A stretch of DNA of 51,607 nucleotides. It comes from Flavobacterium hercynium. Its GTDB lineage: Bacteria > Bacteroidota > Bacteroidia > Flavobacteriales > Flavobacteriaceae. Of this stretch, positions 8,377 through 19,000 are shown piece after piece. Location: contig NZ_MUGW01000003.1 in the NCBI RefSeq assembly GCF_002217285.1, positions 272 to 51,878 of the forward strand, given 5' to 3'. The number at the start of each line of letters is the position of its first letter. Position 1 is the first letter of the stretch. The notes below the pieces were generated by a model. The model saw nothing but the letters and a program-made list of their open reading frames with translations. It had not been told where the DNA came from and ran no database searches. A program made the translations under genes and the position numbers.

Positions 8377-11300
8377 TCTACAAATATTGGTTCGGTCATC
8401 CACGAATTTTTAATAAAACTTAATCCCCAGGGAAGTGTTTGCAATAATACATCAAAGGCCTTGTTTTCTACTACCAAAACCCAGCCTTCATCGGAAAGAC
8501 TTAAAGAACCACTTCGTTGCAAAAAACTTTCCTGAAGTCCGTTAATCGAAGTATTTTTTAATTTTTCCCATTGCTGCGTGACTACATAAAGGAGTTGATT
8601 TGCTGTTTCTTTTTCGAGATCACTAAGCTGAACTTCTGAGGTTATGGCTTCCTGATATTCTATTCCACATAAAATTTTGTTGAGCAGTAAAGCATGTTCC
8701 GGACTTTCTTCTTCAAAATTCACAAGATATTGTAGTAAATGTGGTGCTCTCGATTTGGCTTCTTCATCTACAAATTCGCCATTTTTTACTAAACCGGTAC
8801 GATCAAATAAAGTACTCAAAAATGGATGCAACAAAACCAGTCCTGCATTTTCGATATAAATTTTCTCTCCTTCTTGTAGTGCCGGCAGTTCATCATTATA
8901 CGCACCTTCTGTTTTCATTTCTGCCATTTCTGTTGGAATGTTAGTTTCTGTAAAGTTAGTTTTTTTTAATACCTCCTCTTTATTATCATACAAAATCTCA
9001 TTTTTATAGGCTTGCTGGGCAAGATAAGCTTCTGTAGCTTTTTGCATCTTTAAGAAAATGGCCTGCAACGAACTATTATTCAGTTTTTTGATATCGGTTG
9101 GCACTTTAGCAAGTTGTTGGTAAAAGCGTTTTATGTCCCAATTTTTTCTATGATTTAGAAAGGCAAGAAAACGATCAAAAAACAAAGTAGTATTTCCTGC
9201 ATTGGTTTGTGCCACCCAATAAAAACTAAATTCTCTAAAATACAGCAAGAGCTTTTCGCGTTCAAAAGAATCCTTAACCGTTATATTCAATATATAGGTA
9301 TAGTTTTCAATTAATTCCTGCAATATCGTATTGCCTAATGTTTTTATTATCGTAGTAAATTCTGCTCCTTTATAAATACCCGCATAATGCAATGTTGTAT
9401 TGGCTAATTGTAATAGCTGTTTGTGCATTTGCTGTTGGGTACTTTCACTATTTTGCTTTTTAATAAAATGCAGCATCTCGTTTAAGTTTACAAAATCCTG
9501 ATTGTGTCCCCAGGTTTGTTTGATGTAAACTAAGAAATCTTTCTCTTCGTACTCGCTGAGCAGGTTGGCAATATTTCTACCTTGTTGGTTAGTGCTTTTT
9601 GAAAAAGTGGTATGCAAGGTCATTTTTGCTGTTGATGCTGTAGTATCCTGACGCATTAGGTTGTGTAAAAGATTCTGATCTTGTTCGAAAACCAGAATTA
9701 TTAATCTTTCTATGATTTTTGCTTCAATTGAAGGATCATCTACTTTTATTTCATCGGGTAATTTGTTGTGAAGCAAAAAATACGCTAGAATATCATACGC
9801 TTTATGCACCAAATTACTCCATGATATATTGAATATGTCTTTTGATTTGGTCAGCAACTTAAATTCATCATAAGAAAATGATTCTGGATTTTCGAAATCA
9901 TCTAAAAGGAAAAACTCATTCTTATCTCTCCTTTCTGCTAATTTATATTTCTTACTTTGATTCTGTAAATCACTATCTTCTTTTGTTAGTATACTTTTAA
10001 GGTGCAATAACTTGTTTGCTTTAAACTGTGTTTCGAAAAACTCTTCTACTATTTTTTCTGAAATTCCTGCTTCTGTTTGAAGGTATTCTTTCAAAAGGAA
10101 ATGAAAATATTGGGTACTAAACGAATTAAAATGCTGGTGATGATAACTTTCTAATATCGATTTCAGCACATATCCCATTAAACTGTCTCTTGAAATTCCA
10201 ATCTTTGAAAATCCTGTCAATTCTTGAAACTCGTTCCATAGCTTTACAACATTTTCAGCCTCTGGAACCCTTTTTAAAAGTTGTACGATAGCTTGTGATA
10301 CAGTATTAAGGAGGATTTGATTTTTAAATCCAAGATGCGAAGCTTGTTTTACTACTAATAATGCCTGAGCAGGTTTTGTTTTTACGAATTTCTCAAATAG
10401 TGCTGAGATTGAGGCATTGGTTTGCTCTTTTGCCCACCAAGGTATTGCAGCGTGTGTAAACCAATACAAAATAAGGTCTTGCAGCGAAAGATCATCCGCG
10501 TAGGCGTAATCCTTTTTGGTTTCTTTTAAATCCTTTTCTAAATATTTTTCTACCTCATCGTTAACTCTTTTTTTATGCTGTTCTTTATATTCTTCTTCTG
10601 TTGAAATCATTTCTGTCGAAAATAAACTTTTCATAGTATTTCTGATTTCTCCCAGAATTTCTGTAAAAATAAAAAACAACGGCGATTGGTCTTTTACAAT
10701 GGCTTGTGCTTCTGCCATACCTTGTGTCATTAACAGTAATAATGTTTGATAATCTATATTATAATGTTGTGCGAGTTTTTTAATATTGTTTTCTACAAAC
10801 ATTTTAGCATTAAATAAACTTCCATGTGACGTAAAGAGAAAAGAAAGAATAAATTTCAGAATCGCTTTTTTAAACTCTTTTTCATTTGTTTTGATAAGAT
10901 TCTTTTTGTTCTGAATTTTTACTGTGGTTTGATAATAGCTAATTACAAAATCAGATTTTGTGGTTTCGATTATCTTAATAATGGCAAACAAGGTTGCTTC
11001 CGGTGCTACCAGCATTAGTCGTTCTGTAAATTGTGTTATGTTGTGCTGTTTCTTGAGTATTTTGATAAAATCTTCAGGTTGTTGTTTGATGATTCCCTCC
11101 AACAATACGCTTATTTTTTGAGCGGTGTAATAACCGTATTCAAATGGTAAAGAGCCAAAAAAGAAATAATATTGGAGTGCTTCAAAATGACTCTTTGGTG
11201 TGTTTTTTTCTAAATAAAGGACTGAATCTGCCTCTTCATTTTCTGTTAAAGCTGTTGTGGCTTCTTCTTTTAGTTCTTCTATAAAGGTTGCGAAGTTTTT

Positions 11301-12146
11301 ATCTGATCGAATGATCTCAGGATTTATCTGAATCGCATCTGACAATAAATGCAATATTCTTTGATAGGAGACATTAAAATGAGCTGCCATTTGCAACAGT
11401 GTACTTTTCACAAATTGTTTTCGTTCAAAATGTCCGCCCATGTCTACTAATAAGTAGGTGAGAATAAAATACCACAATGCCTGTCCAAATACTTTTTCCT
11501 GCGTCTGAATAATTTGTTTGTGTTTCTGAATTTTAACTACATTATTGAAATAGCCCGCAATAAAATTTGCATGAAAAGGTTCTATCAGCTTTATACTGTT
11601 TACTAGTATATCATCATTAAATTGTTGAGACAATCGTTTTCTTACCTCCTTCTCTATTCCTATTTTTAAAAGTAATTGTTTTAGCTGTTCCGGATTTTCG
11701 TCGAACAGTTTCAAAAAAGTTTTATCGGGCTGGGTAAATATAGCACCACTTGCCCACCACGGTAATGCGCCATTATTTAAAAAGAAGCGAAGCAATTCGA
11801 GGTAACTTGCTGAAAAGTTTTGCGTGTCTGCCGGTTTGCCTTCTATGGTATTTATGGAATGTAATGTGGTGTAATCAAACAATGCTTTTTCTAATGCCTG
11901 CTCATACAGTTCGGCAAATTCTTCGTCAGTAAACGGATAGGTTAATGTGCCAATATTTAATTCTAACTGATCTATCCTAATAAAATTATGCGCGTTTACT
12001 GTTTTGTCTAACAGTGTGTTTGTAATATCTCCTAACTTAGTTTTAAAAAGTCGGCTGAATTGTGCAAACACATCCTGAACGCTGGATTTATCATAAAATC
12101 CAACCTCAACAACTTGTTGCTGTATAATGTGTTTTTGACTTTCCAT
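8367..12146 (-). CDS. eCIS tape-measure protein
   Basis: The 1259-residue, almost entirely helical protein opens with the contractile-injection tape-measure signature: IIQQQVVEVGFYDKSSVQD then FIRIDQLELNIGTL. It fills the nascent tube and sets its length. Four tandem modules of about 205-235 residues are visible. Each starts with a hydrophobic helix and an (L/I)P-W/F word: GALPWW near 126-131, GSLPFE near 331, AAIPWW near 566, NKLPDE near 794. Modules 1 and 2 also share V.KIQ.K...I.T.EK and a following FIL.(Y/F)L helix. Its place just before the ATPase matches Afp14. The modules suggest that length evolved by duplication of a unit, which is inference. Confidence 0.88.
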   Translation of the reverse strand: MESQKHIIQQQVVEVGFYDKSSVQDVFAQFSRLFKTKLGDITNTLLDKTVNAHNFIRIDQLELNIGTLTYPFTDEEFAELYEQALEKALFDYTTLHSINTIEGKPADTQNFSASYLELLRFFLNNGALPWWASGAIFTQPDKTFLKLFDENPEQLKQLLLKIGIEKEVRKRLSQQFNDDILVNSIKLIEPFHANFIAGYFNNVVKIQKHKQIIQTQEKVFGQALWYFILTYLLVDMGGHFERKQFVKSTLLQMAAHFNVSYQRILHLLSDAIQINPEIIRSDKNFATFIEELKEEATTALTENEEADSVLYLEKNTPKSHFEALQYYFFFGSLPFEYGYYTAQKISVLLEGIIKQQPEDFIKILKKQHNITQFTERLMLVAPEATLFAIIKIIETTKSDFVISYYQTTVKIQNKKNLIKTNEKEFKKAILKFILSFLFTSHGSLFNAKMFVENNIKKLAQHYNIDYQTLLLLMTQGMAEAQAIVKDQSPLFFIFTEILGEIRNTMKSLFSTEMISTEEEYKEQHKKRVNDEVEKYLEKDLKETKKDYAYADDLSLQDLILYWFTHAAIPWWAKEQTNASISALFEKFVKTKPAQALLVVKQASHLGFKNQILLNTVSQAIVQLLKRVPEAENVVKLWNEFQELTGFSKIGISRDSLMGYVLKSILESYHHQHFNSFSTQYFHFLLKEYLQTEAGISEKIVEEFFETQFKANKLLHLKSILTKEDSDLQNQSKKYKLAERRDKNEFFLLDDFENPESFSYDEFKLLTKSKDIFNISWSNLVHKAYDILAYFLLHNKLPDEIKVDDPSIEAKIIERLIILVFEQDQNLLHNLMRQDTTASTAKMTLHTTFSKSTNQQGRNIANLLSEYEEKDFLVYIKQTWGHNQDFVNLNEMLHFIKKQNSESTQQQMHKQLLQLANTTLHYAGIYKGAEFTTIIKTLGNTILQELIENYTYILNITVKDSFEREKLLLYFREFSFYWVAQTNAGNTTLFFDRFLAFLNHRKNWDIKRFYQQLAKVPTDIKKLNNSSLQAIFLKMQKATEAYLAQQAYKNEILYDNKEEVLKKTNFTETNIPTEMAEMKTEGAYNDELPALQEGEKIYIENAGLVLLHPFLSTLFDRTGLVKNGEFVDEEAKSRAPHLLQYLVNFEEESPEHALLLNKILCGIEYQEAITSEVQLSDLEKETANQLLYVVTQQWEKLKNTSINGLQESFLQRSGSLSLSDEGWVLVVENKAFDVLLQTLPWGLSFIKNSWMTEPIFVEWS

Positions 12147-12163
12147 TTAAAATAGTACGCTGT

Positions 12164-15136
12164 TTATTTTTGCTTTTTAATATCCGTTTCCAACAACCAA
12201 TTGGTTAGCACTTCACAGGATTCTAGTCGTGCCTTGGGATCTGACTCGGTTTTTATTGCTTCGAGCCAATCGAAATAAAGGTCTTCGAACTTTTGCATAC
12301 GCGAAATTCCCAACCACTTAAAACTTAAATGCAAATAACTAGGTGCTATGGCTTTGATTAAATCTTCGGTAAACATTTTAAATTCTTTATCCTGAAAACG
12401 TGCCGGCCATGAAGGCAGGACTATAGTTGCTTTCAGGCTATAAAAATTTTCTTCAATGATTTTGTTTCCCAGTAACTTTACATTGAGTTCCATTCTGGGA
12501 TATTTATGGGTTTTAGTTTCTTCTATCCTTTTAATTTTGGTTATCATTTTTCTCAGACTATCATGTAATACCGATTCCTCTTTACTGAATTCTTCTGTAC
12601 TAACGGGGCTGAAACTCTTATTATCAAAAGATCTTACTCCAAAATTAAAATCTTTTCCTGGTGTTTTTTTTCCTAAATTATTAACGGCTTCCTTTATTTT
12701 TTTTAATCGATTTTCTCTTTCTTCAAAGCTTGTCCATTCCTCATTTTTAAAAAGTATGGTGTCTTCGCTTTCATAATAAGTAAAACCAAAATTGTGCTGT
12801 TCTAATTTGGGACGTAATAATACATGTTCTACTAAATGAAAACCTTCTGAGGCTACACTTATTTTTCTCAGGGATGCTATTACCTCATCTAAGGCTTTGA
12901 TTGCATTGTCTTTTGTAGAATAAATTCCTATTGCCTGCCATTTTTCCTGAGATGACATTATTTCTTTTTGCGGCGATTTGTATATAATGATGTATTTACT
13001 TCCTTTAGGTATTATTTTATAGTTTTCCGTTAAAATGCCAAATTCCAGTAATGAAATGGTTTGTGAATTAAATATAAAGGATGGATTTATGGTATCTTCC
13101 TGTGTGTTTTCAACTGCTTCTAAATTTTCTATTGCATTGGTTACCACAACAAAATCTTCATCATTAAACTCGATAATATCTATTTCTTCCTGCTGTTGTG
13201 TTATCTTTTGTGGTTGTGCAGTGGTAATAGTATATTTTTTTTCTGTATTATTAAAAGATTCTGTCAGCCTTCGTCTCAGCATACTTTCTTCCTTAGACTT
13301 GAATGTCTTCAAATCCGGATATTGTAAATGGTTAACATTTAAATACAGAGAAATTTTATATTCAAAACCAGACACTAAATTTTCGTGGTATGAATAATCA
13401 AATCCTTTTATTTTACCCTGATCGATATTAAGTATGTTGTTTAAAATATTAGCTTTCCATTTCAAGACAAAGCTGTCACGTTCTAAATTACTGCCGCCAA
13501 TGTAGCTGTTGAAATACTGAAGCACGGGATAAATGCTCAGTTTACGATTAAACCTCGCCAGTAAATGATCTAATATTTTATTTTTTCTTTCGGTATAAAT
13601 TTCCGGTGTTTCTATAGCGTCTAATAAAGCTTTTATATAAGCATTATCTGCGTCATTCTGAAAGTCATCCCATTTTCTGTCGTTTACAAAGGAATCCCGA
13701 TTATCTCCATGCTGATTGTATTCTTTTATTATTTCTTTGATATGAGGAACATTATAAAGGTCTTGTGTGAAATAAGATTTTTGATTGTTCTCACTTAAAT
13801 TTGTTGAATACAGGTTTCCTAAATTTGCTAACTGAGCGGAATAGTTTGCTAATATCTGTTCGAAAAAAAGCAAATACGTTTTAAGCTGTTTGGCTACAGC
13901 TTTGCGTTCTTTAGTTTCAGATTCTGATAATCCATTTGGTCCTATACCATAAACAGCAGGAAAATAATTCTGAATCGAATAATAGGTTCCCACATCTTTA
14001 TAAGTTCCGGCTTTGATGAAACTATCCTGTGTTTTATTTATACCTTCTTTTCTTATTTGTGTTCTTAAAGGTTCTCTATGATCGTACAAATCCAAAAACA
14101 GCTCTTCATTAATGGGAATACGATAATCGTCTGAATATAATTTTACATGTTTTAAAAAAGTGGCTTTATCTAAATAAGCAAAATGATCTTTTTTTAATTT
14201 AAAAGGTAAACTTTCATTATTCTGATTTGTATCACTAGTTTGAAATCGTACCTCTAAATTATCAATATCAGTGTCATTTTCTATTGTCAGATTCTGAATA
14301 TAATTAACGCCATCTAAATTTGTTATTGCATTTGTAACATCTATAGGATCTATTTCTGTAGCAATAGGTTTTAACTGATTTTCGAGTATGAATCCGTTAT
14401 TTAATAATGGTCCATCGTAAATTTCTTCAATAGTATAACCTTTATCCAATAGTTCTTCTTTAGAGTAAAATCGGATTTTAGGATTTAGTAAGTTTTCTAT
14501 TTTATTATAAATTTTTAGTAAAATTTCCTCTGGTACAGCAATGTATTTGATACTAATGTTGGCATGTACTGCTATTTGCTGACACTTTAAGATCACAATG
14601 TCGCCCATTACATCTTCGCAAATACTTCGCTTTCTAATGGCTAATTTTCTAATTTTTTCTTTAAACTTTTCTTCAGCATCTTTATCCTTACTGAAATTTT
14701 TGGTCACGCTTTCATCTGCTCTTACTACAATTCTATATAATCCTTTAATGTACTGATTACTATGCACAGATAGTACAGGATTGAACATGATATTATTTAC
14801 TTCCTTAATCCTGTCGAGAATAATTTTTCTAAAATCGTTAACTGTTACCGGATTACAGGTAAGTATTTTTTCTTTTTCGAAAAAAGCATGCTGATTTCTG
14901 TTGATTAATCCTCTTGAATTAGTTAAAATATCTTCGGTGCTTAAAGCTGCTTTGTAATGCAGGTCTGTTAGTGCAAAACATACTTGTTCTAAAATAGTAA
15001 TTCCCGGATCATGAATATTATAGTCTGTCCATACGTGTCCTGTTAGTCTTTGTACTAAATCTATGGCTTGTTTTAAAATAACTTCAAAATTGGCTGTAGG
15101 ATCGATGTCTTTATTTATAAACCGAGGTTCAATCAT
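12164..15136 (-). CDS. eCIS baseplate wedge protein (Afp12/J-like)
   Basis: The 990-residue protein carries the N-terminal signature of eCIS baseplate J-like proteins: TGHVWTDYNIHDPGITILEQ followed by VCFALTDLHYKA at about residues 33-65. This class forms the outer wedge of the baseplate together with the larger J-like protein. The middle holds a Gln/Glu-rich low-complexity linker (about 640-680), and the C-terminus is a mixed alpha/beta domain ending in a Lys-rich tail. It follows the fibre-like gene by 30 bases and precedes the tape-measure gene by 17. The length is in the usual range for Afp12-type proteins. The assignment rests on the signature plus operon position. Confidence 0.8.
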   Translation of the reverse strand: MIEPRFINKDIDPTANFEVILKQAIDLVQRLTGHVWTDYNIHDPGITILEQVCFALTDLHYKAALSTEDILTNSRGLINRNQHAFFEKEKILTCNPVTVNDFRKIILDRIKEVNNIMFNPVLSVHSNQYIKGLYRIVVRADESVTKNFSKDKDAEEKFKEKIRKLAIRKRSICEDVMGDIVILKCQQIAVHANISIKYIAVPEEILLKIYNKIENLLNPKIRFYSKEELLDKGYTIEEIYDGPLLNNGFILENQLKPIATEIDPIDVTNAITNLDGVNYIQNLTIENDTDIDNLEVRFQTSDTNQNNESLPFKLKKDHFAYLDKATFLKHVKLYSDDYRIPINEELFLDLYDHREPLRTQIRKEGINKTQDSFIKAGTYKDVGTYYSIQNYFPAVYGIGPNGLSESETKERKAVAKQLKTYLLFFEQILANYSAQLANLGNLYSTNLSENNQKSYFTQDLYNVPHIKEIIKEYNQHGDNRDSFVNDRKWDDFQNDADNAYIKALLDAIETPEIYTERKNKILDHLLARFNRKLSIYPVLQYFNSYIGGSNLERDSFVLKWKANILNNILNIDQGKIKGFDYSYHENLVSGFEYKISLYLNVNHLQYPDLKTFKSKEESMLRRRLTESFNNTEKKYTITTAQPQKITQQQEEIDIIEFNDEDFVVVTNAIENLEAVENTQEDTINPSFIFNSQTISLLEFGILTENYKIIPKGSKYIIIYKSPQKEIMSSQEKWQAIGIYSTKDNAIKALDEVIASLRKISVASEGFHLVEHVLLRPKLEQHNFGFTYYESEDTILFKNEEWTSFEERENRLKKIKEAVNNLGKKTPGKDFNFGVRSFDNKSFSPVSTEEFSKEESVLHDSLRKMITKIKRIEETKTHKYPRMELNVKLLGNKIIEENFYSLKATIVLPSWPARFQDKEFKMFTEDLIKAIAPSYLHLSFKWLGISRMQKFEDLYFDWLEAIKTESDPKARLESCEVLTNWLLETDIKKQK

Positions 15137-15166
15137 ATTTACTGGGTATTCTATTTTCAGTCGTAA

Positions 15167-16012
15167 TTAAGTTCTCTTATTTTGGTTTTGCTTATCGTTA
15201 AAGCTTTCCTGCTTTTTAGGATAGTAACAATTTTCGGGCACAAAAAGTTCATCATCCCAGAGTTTGCATATTGTGTAATAAATCATAGCTCCTGAACCAA
15301 AATTTGAATCAGAGCGCATTTGCAGTTTGTAACTGTGTGTGGTTCCGTACCAGCGTAAATTCAGTTTATTCCAAAACGACCAAAATGATCCGTAGTAAGC
15401 ACGGGTTTTTCTAATCTTAGATCGTGATTTTCCAAAGGCGCTTAAAGCGGTGGCATGCATGATCGAAAACTTTCCGGAGTGTTTTATTCCCGCACGGGCG
15501 ACGATTTCAAAAGCCTGACAATTGTCTAGTTCCGGTGTAATATCATGCCATTGTCCATCTGCCGGAATTTCTTTTTTCTCGTTGTAAGTTCCGGTTCTTC
15601 CTTTTGATGCTGTGAAACCGTTTACGTCCAGCTTAAAACTATTTTTACTTTTATTTCCGATTCCTAAACTTCCATCGTTATGAAAATAAAAGGATTTCTC
15701 TTCGTCTGTTGCTTCCGACTTTAAAGTGTCTGAACGGAATTTCAGACTTGGTTTGTCCAACAAATCTTTTTCGACAAAGAAAAAAGGTTCTGATCTATCA
15801 ATGTTTTGATAAAAGGTAATTAACTTAGACGATGTTCCTAAAGAGGTGATGCTATAACCATTTTCTTCATCTTTAGATATTCCGTCATCGTGCTGAATAA
15901 CAACAGAATCAATTAATGATTTGAAATGTGTTTCATTGGGAATTCTTCCGTTTCGAAAATATTCTATTAATTCAGCTCTTCCGTGTAACTTTTTTTTGTC
16001 GCTTTCTGCCAT
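15167..16012 (-). CDS. Fibre- or adhesin-like eCIS protein of unknown function
   Basis: The 281-residue protein has a short N-terminal helix resembling baseplate-attached fibre heads (GRAELIEYFRNGRIPNETHF then KSLIDSVVIQHDDGI). A beta segment with FHNDGSLGIGNKSKNSFKLD (about 108-127) follows, which is the NDGSLGIG pattern seen in phage tail-fibre shafts. The C-terminal globular domain (about 140-265) is rich in Trp/Tyr: WHDITPELDNCQAFEIVARA, HATALSAFGKSRSKI, IYYTICKLWDDELF. It sits between the two J-like baseplate genes and is absent from the minimal conserved set. It most likely decorates the baseplate and contacts the target. I recall similar proteins in Bacteroidota eCIS loci but know of no assigned function. 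Confidence 0.6.
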   Translation of the reverse strand: MAESDKKKLHGRAELIEYFRNGRIPNETHFKSLIDSVVIQHDDGISKDEENGYSITSLGTSSKLITFYQNIDRSEPFFFVEKDLLDKPSLKFRSDTLKSEATDEEKSFYFHNDGSLGIGNKSKNSFKLDVNGFTASKGRTGTYNEKKEIPADGQWHDITPELDNCQAFEIVARAGIKHSGKFSIMHATALSAFGKSRSKIRKTRAYYGSFWSFWNKLNLRWYGTTHSYKLQMRSDSNFGSGAMIYYTICKLWDDELFVPENCYYPKKQESFNDKQNQNKRT

Positions 16013-16018
16013 ATTTTT

Positions 16019-19000
16019 TTAAGTGTTACTATTAATAATAAAATTAAAAAGTTCGTCTTCATCGCTATAATCATCAGACGAAGGCTTCTCATTTGGCGCA
16101 TCTGTTTCTAACGCATTTTCAATTAAAAGTTCTTCGCCTATTATAAAATTGGAAATTCCTAATTGCCTCGCTGTGTTGTGAATTGGCTTTTCTGATATTT
16201 TTAAAATATGATGTTCCGAGGGTACAAATACAGAAGCTGGCGAAGAGCATTCTATGAATTTGATATCATCTATCGCACTGTCTGTTATTTTAGAAATTAA
16301 AATGTTGCCTGATGTATCTTTTTGTTTGTAAAAATGAATAAGTGAGAAACCTGTAACGTATTCAATGTAAGGACGTGTTTTGATAAAAAGCAATAAATCC
16401 GACTTATAAATGCGGTTTCCTATTTTAACATCATCATTTTTATCAAACAGCCAGGGAGCAATATATTTATTAATTTCTCTGATTAATTTTCTTAAATAAT
16501 TTCCCGAATCTTCTTTTGCTTTATTCGTTAAAACAACTTCGCATACTACTTTTACTCTTTCGTAAATAGGATTTCCAACTTCTATAGTGATAAAAGGAGA
16601 AATGAGTTTGTCCAGAAATGATTTTACATCAAAAAGTGTTAACAGACTTACTCTGGGAACATCTTGGAAAGGGTGATTGTTTCTGGATTCTTTGGGAATT
16701 AAAACTATATGCAAATTGGTTCCCTCTACCACTTCATAATTTTCTACTTCTGTATTAAAACATTTTACCATCATTATTTCCGGAAAATTTTCTAACACAA
16801 CTTGTGCAATATCTCTATTCTGAACTGGTCTCTGTTTGTGTCGTAATCTTTCGCTTACCCGAGTATAAAACTTGTCTATACTTTCCGGAGGCGTTCCGTT
16901 TATAGAACTAAACAATTGCCACACTGCACTAACTCCTTTGATGTTTTTTTCGAATCCTTTAATCGAATAAGGCGGAATAGATACTGTATTCTTTTTATAG
17001 TTTTCGGGTAAATATTTTCTGGTGGCAACTGCGCCGTTAAAGCCAATTCCCAGCAGATTGGGTTTAATCGCAATTCCATCGATTGTTGTTGCTTTGATCC
17101 AAAATAAATCAGAATTCATTATGGTATTTCCTGATGGTATCGAAGAAGGTGCCAAGATTCTAATGATTCCCGAACCCATAAAATCATTTGTGGTATCAAA
17201 AATAATATCCTTATCTGAAAACGGAATCCAGGTGTTGTATTTTAGATAGCTCCATGTGAGTTGTGTTTTTTCTAATGTATAATGAAAACTGGAATCTTCA
17301 AATTTAAAAAGGAGATTCAGCTCTGATCTGGCTTCTACATCTTTTAACCCAATACATAAATTATCATAGTCTAAAAACTCGGGCATAAATTTCGTATGCT
17401 TTTTATACTTATTTGGATAAATATAATCGTAGCCAAATGGATAATCGTGAATTAATTGAATTTTACAATTTTCGCTATTGGCTGCTCCGTCAAGAATTTC
17501 AGAGTATTCAAGCGTATAATCAATTGCTATTGATTTTATAATAGGAATTACAGGCTGATTGGGTAAAGGCTGTTTTAAAGACTTTTTTTTAGCCTGACTC
17601 ATTACTGCCTCCGGAAAAATTCTAGTAAAAACTTCCTGCCCAAAGGCATCTTTTGGAGAAGCTAATTCTAATCTTAAAGTTCCGTCTACATCAAATGGAT
17701 TACCGGAGTCTAATTCTGTTAAAGAAGGTTCATTGATAAAATCAAGTTTACTGAAATCAAGTTTATCAATCACAGTAAAATCACTTAAAAAGCCATTATT
17801 TTTAACAGTAAATAATTCTTTCTGCTGGTGATTCTCTGCATTTAGATATAAGTTTTGCGTTTTTAATGATTTGATGCTAACCCTAAAAATATCATTTTTA
17901 AAAGGCTGAGGGTATTCTTTATAGTAAGTTTCAAAACCTCCATTTTCCCTTGGTAAGTTTAACCAGTTAATATTGATGGTGAAGTCTTTTGAATATCTGT
18001 TAAAAACGTTGGTGTTTTTTATATCGAGAAATGAACCTAATATTGGCTGGGGTCCAAAAATCTGAAAAGGATTTGTAGGACTTACTAAACCTATGCTGTT
18101 TTGCAGTATTAATGAGCGGAATCCTTTTACCTCACTTCTTATAGTAATACGCTTCATAATGACATCCTGCAGAAAACTGTAGGCAAAATGTTTACTGAAA
18201 TTATTAAGTCCAATTCTTACGATTGGAAATTTAGAATCAAAATCCAGTTTATGAATCTCCTGACTGTAATTATCAATTGGCGCTGCAGCAGCTTTTAATT
18301 TTAAAACAATTTCAAGGGTTTGAGATCCTTCATGTGAAGGATCGAATTTTACAAAGTAATTCTTTATTTCCTCCCAGCCTTTTGTTGAAGTGCAGGTGAT
18401 AATAAAAGCGGTTGAAAAAAGTTCGTAAATAATCGTTTCTAAGGTTTTCTTTCCGTCAGCATTTTGTTCACCTTTTATATCATATTTGTATTTGTTGGCA
18501 TTGATAGTGTTTTGGTAAGAAATAAAATATTCTTGTAATGTCTCAAAACTTTTGCGTTCCAGTTTAATTTTTATACTTATGGTTCTTTCGCCTTCCGGTA
18601 AATATAAAAGCGGTGATGTAATAAATATTCCTATATCGGCATTATCCATTGTTCGCATATTGCCGAGTTTTCCCTGCTGATCCTCACCAAGACAAGGCCA
18701 TGACGTATAACTATCTTTATTTTTTTGATAATCGGCTACTGAAAAAACTTTTGGAGAAGCCTGATACACCTGATTTTCAAATATATCCTCTATTTTTATA
18801 TCGTCAGAGACCACTTGCGCAAACTGACTGACAAAAATCGTTTTTACATCTGCTATTGTTGCAGCAGATATAGAGATCGCATTATTTAGTTCATAAATTA
18901 TAGGATGTTCCTCATTTGGGATATCTGTAATTAATAAGTCAGAAGGTGTAATTTTTAATTGTTTAACGCCTATTTCGGGTTCAATGATGATATTAAGATG

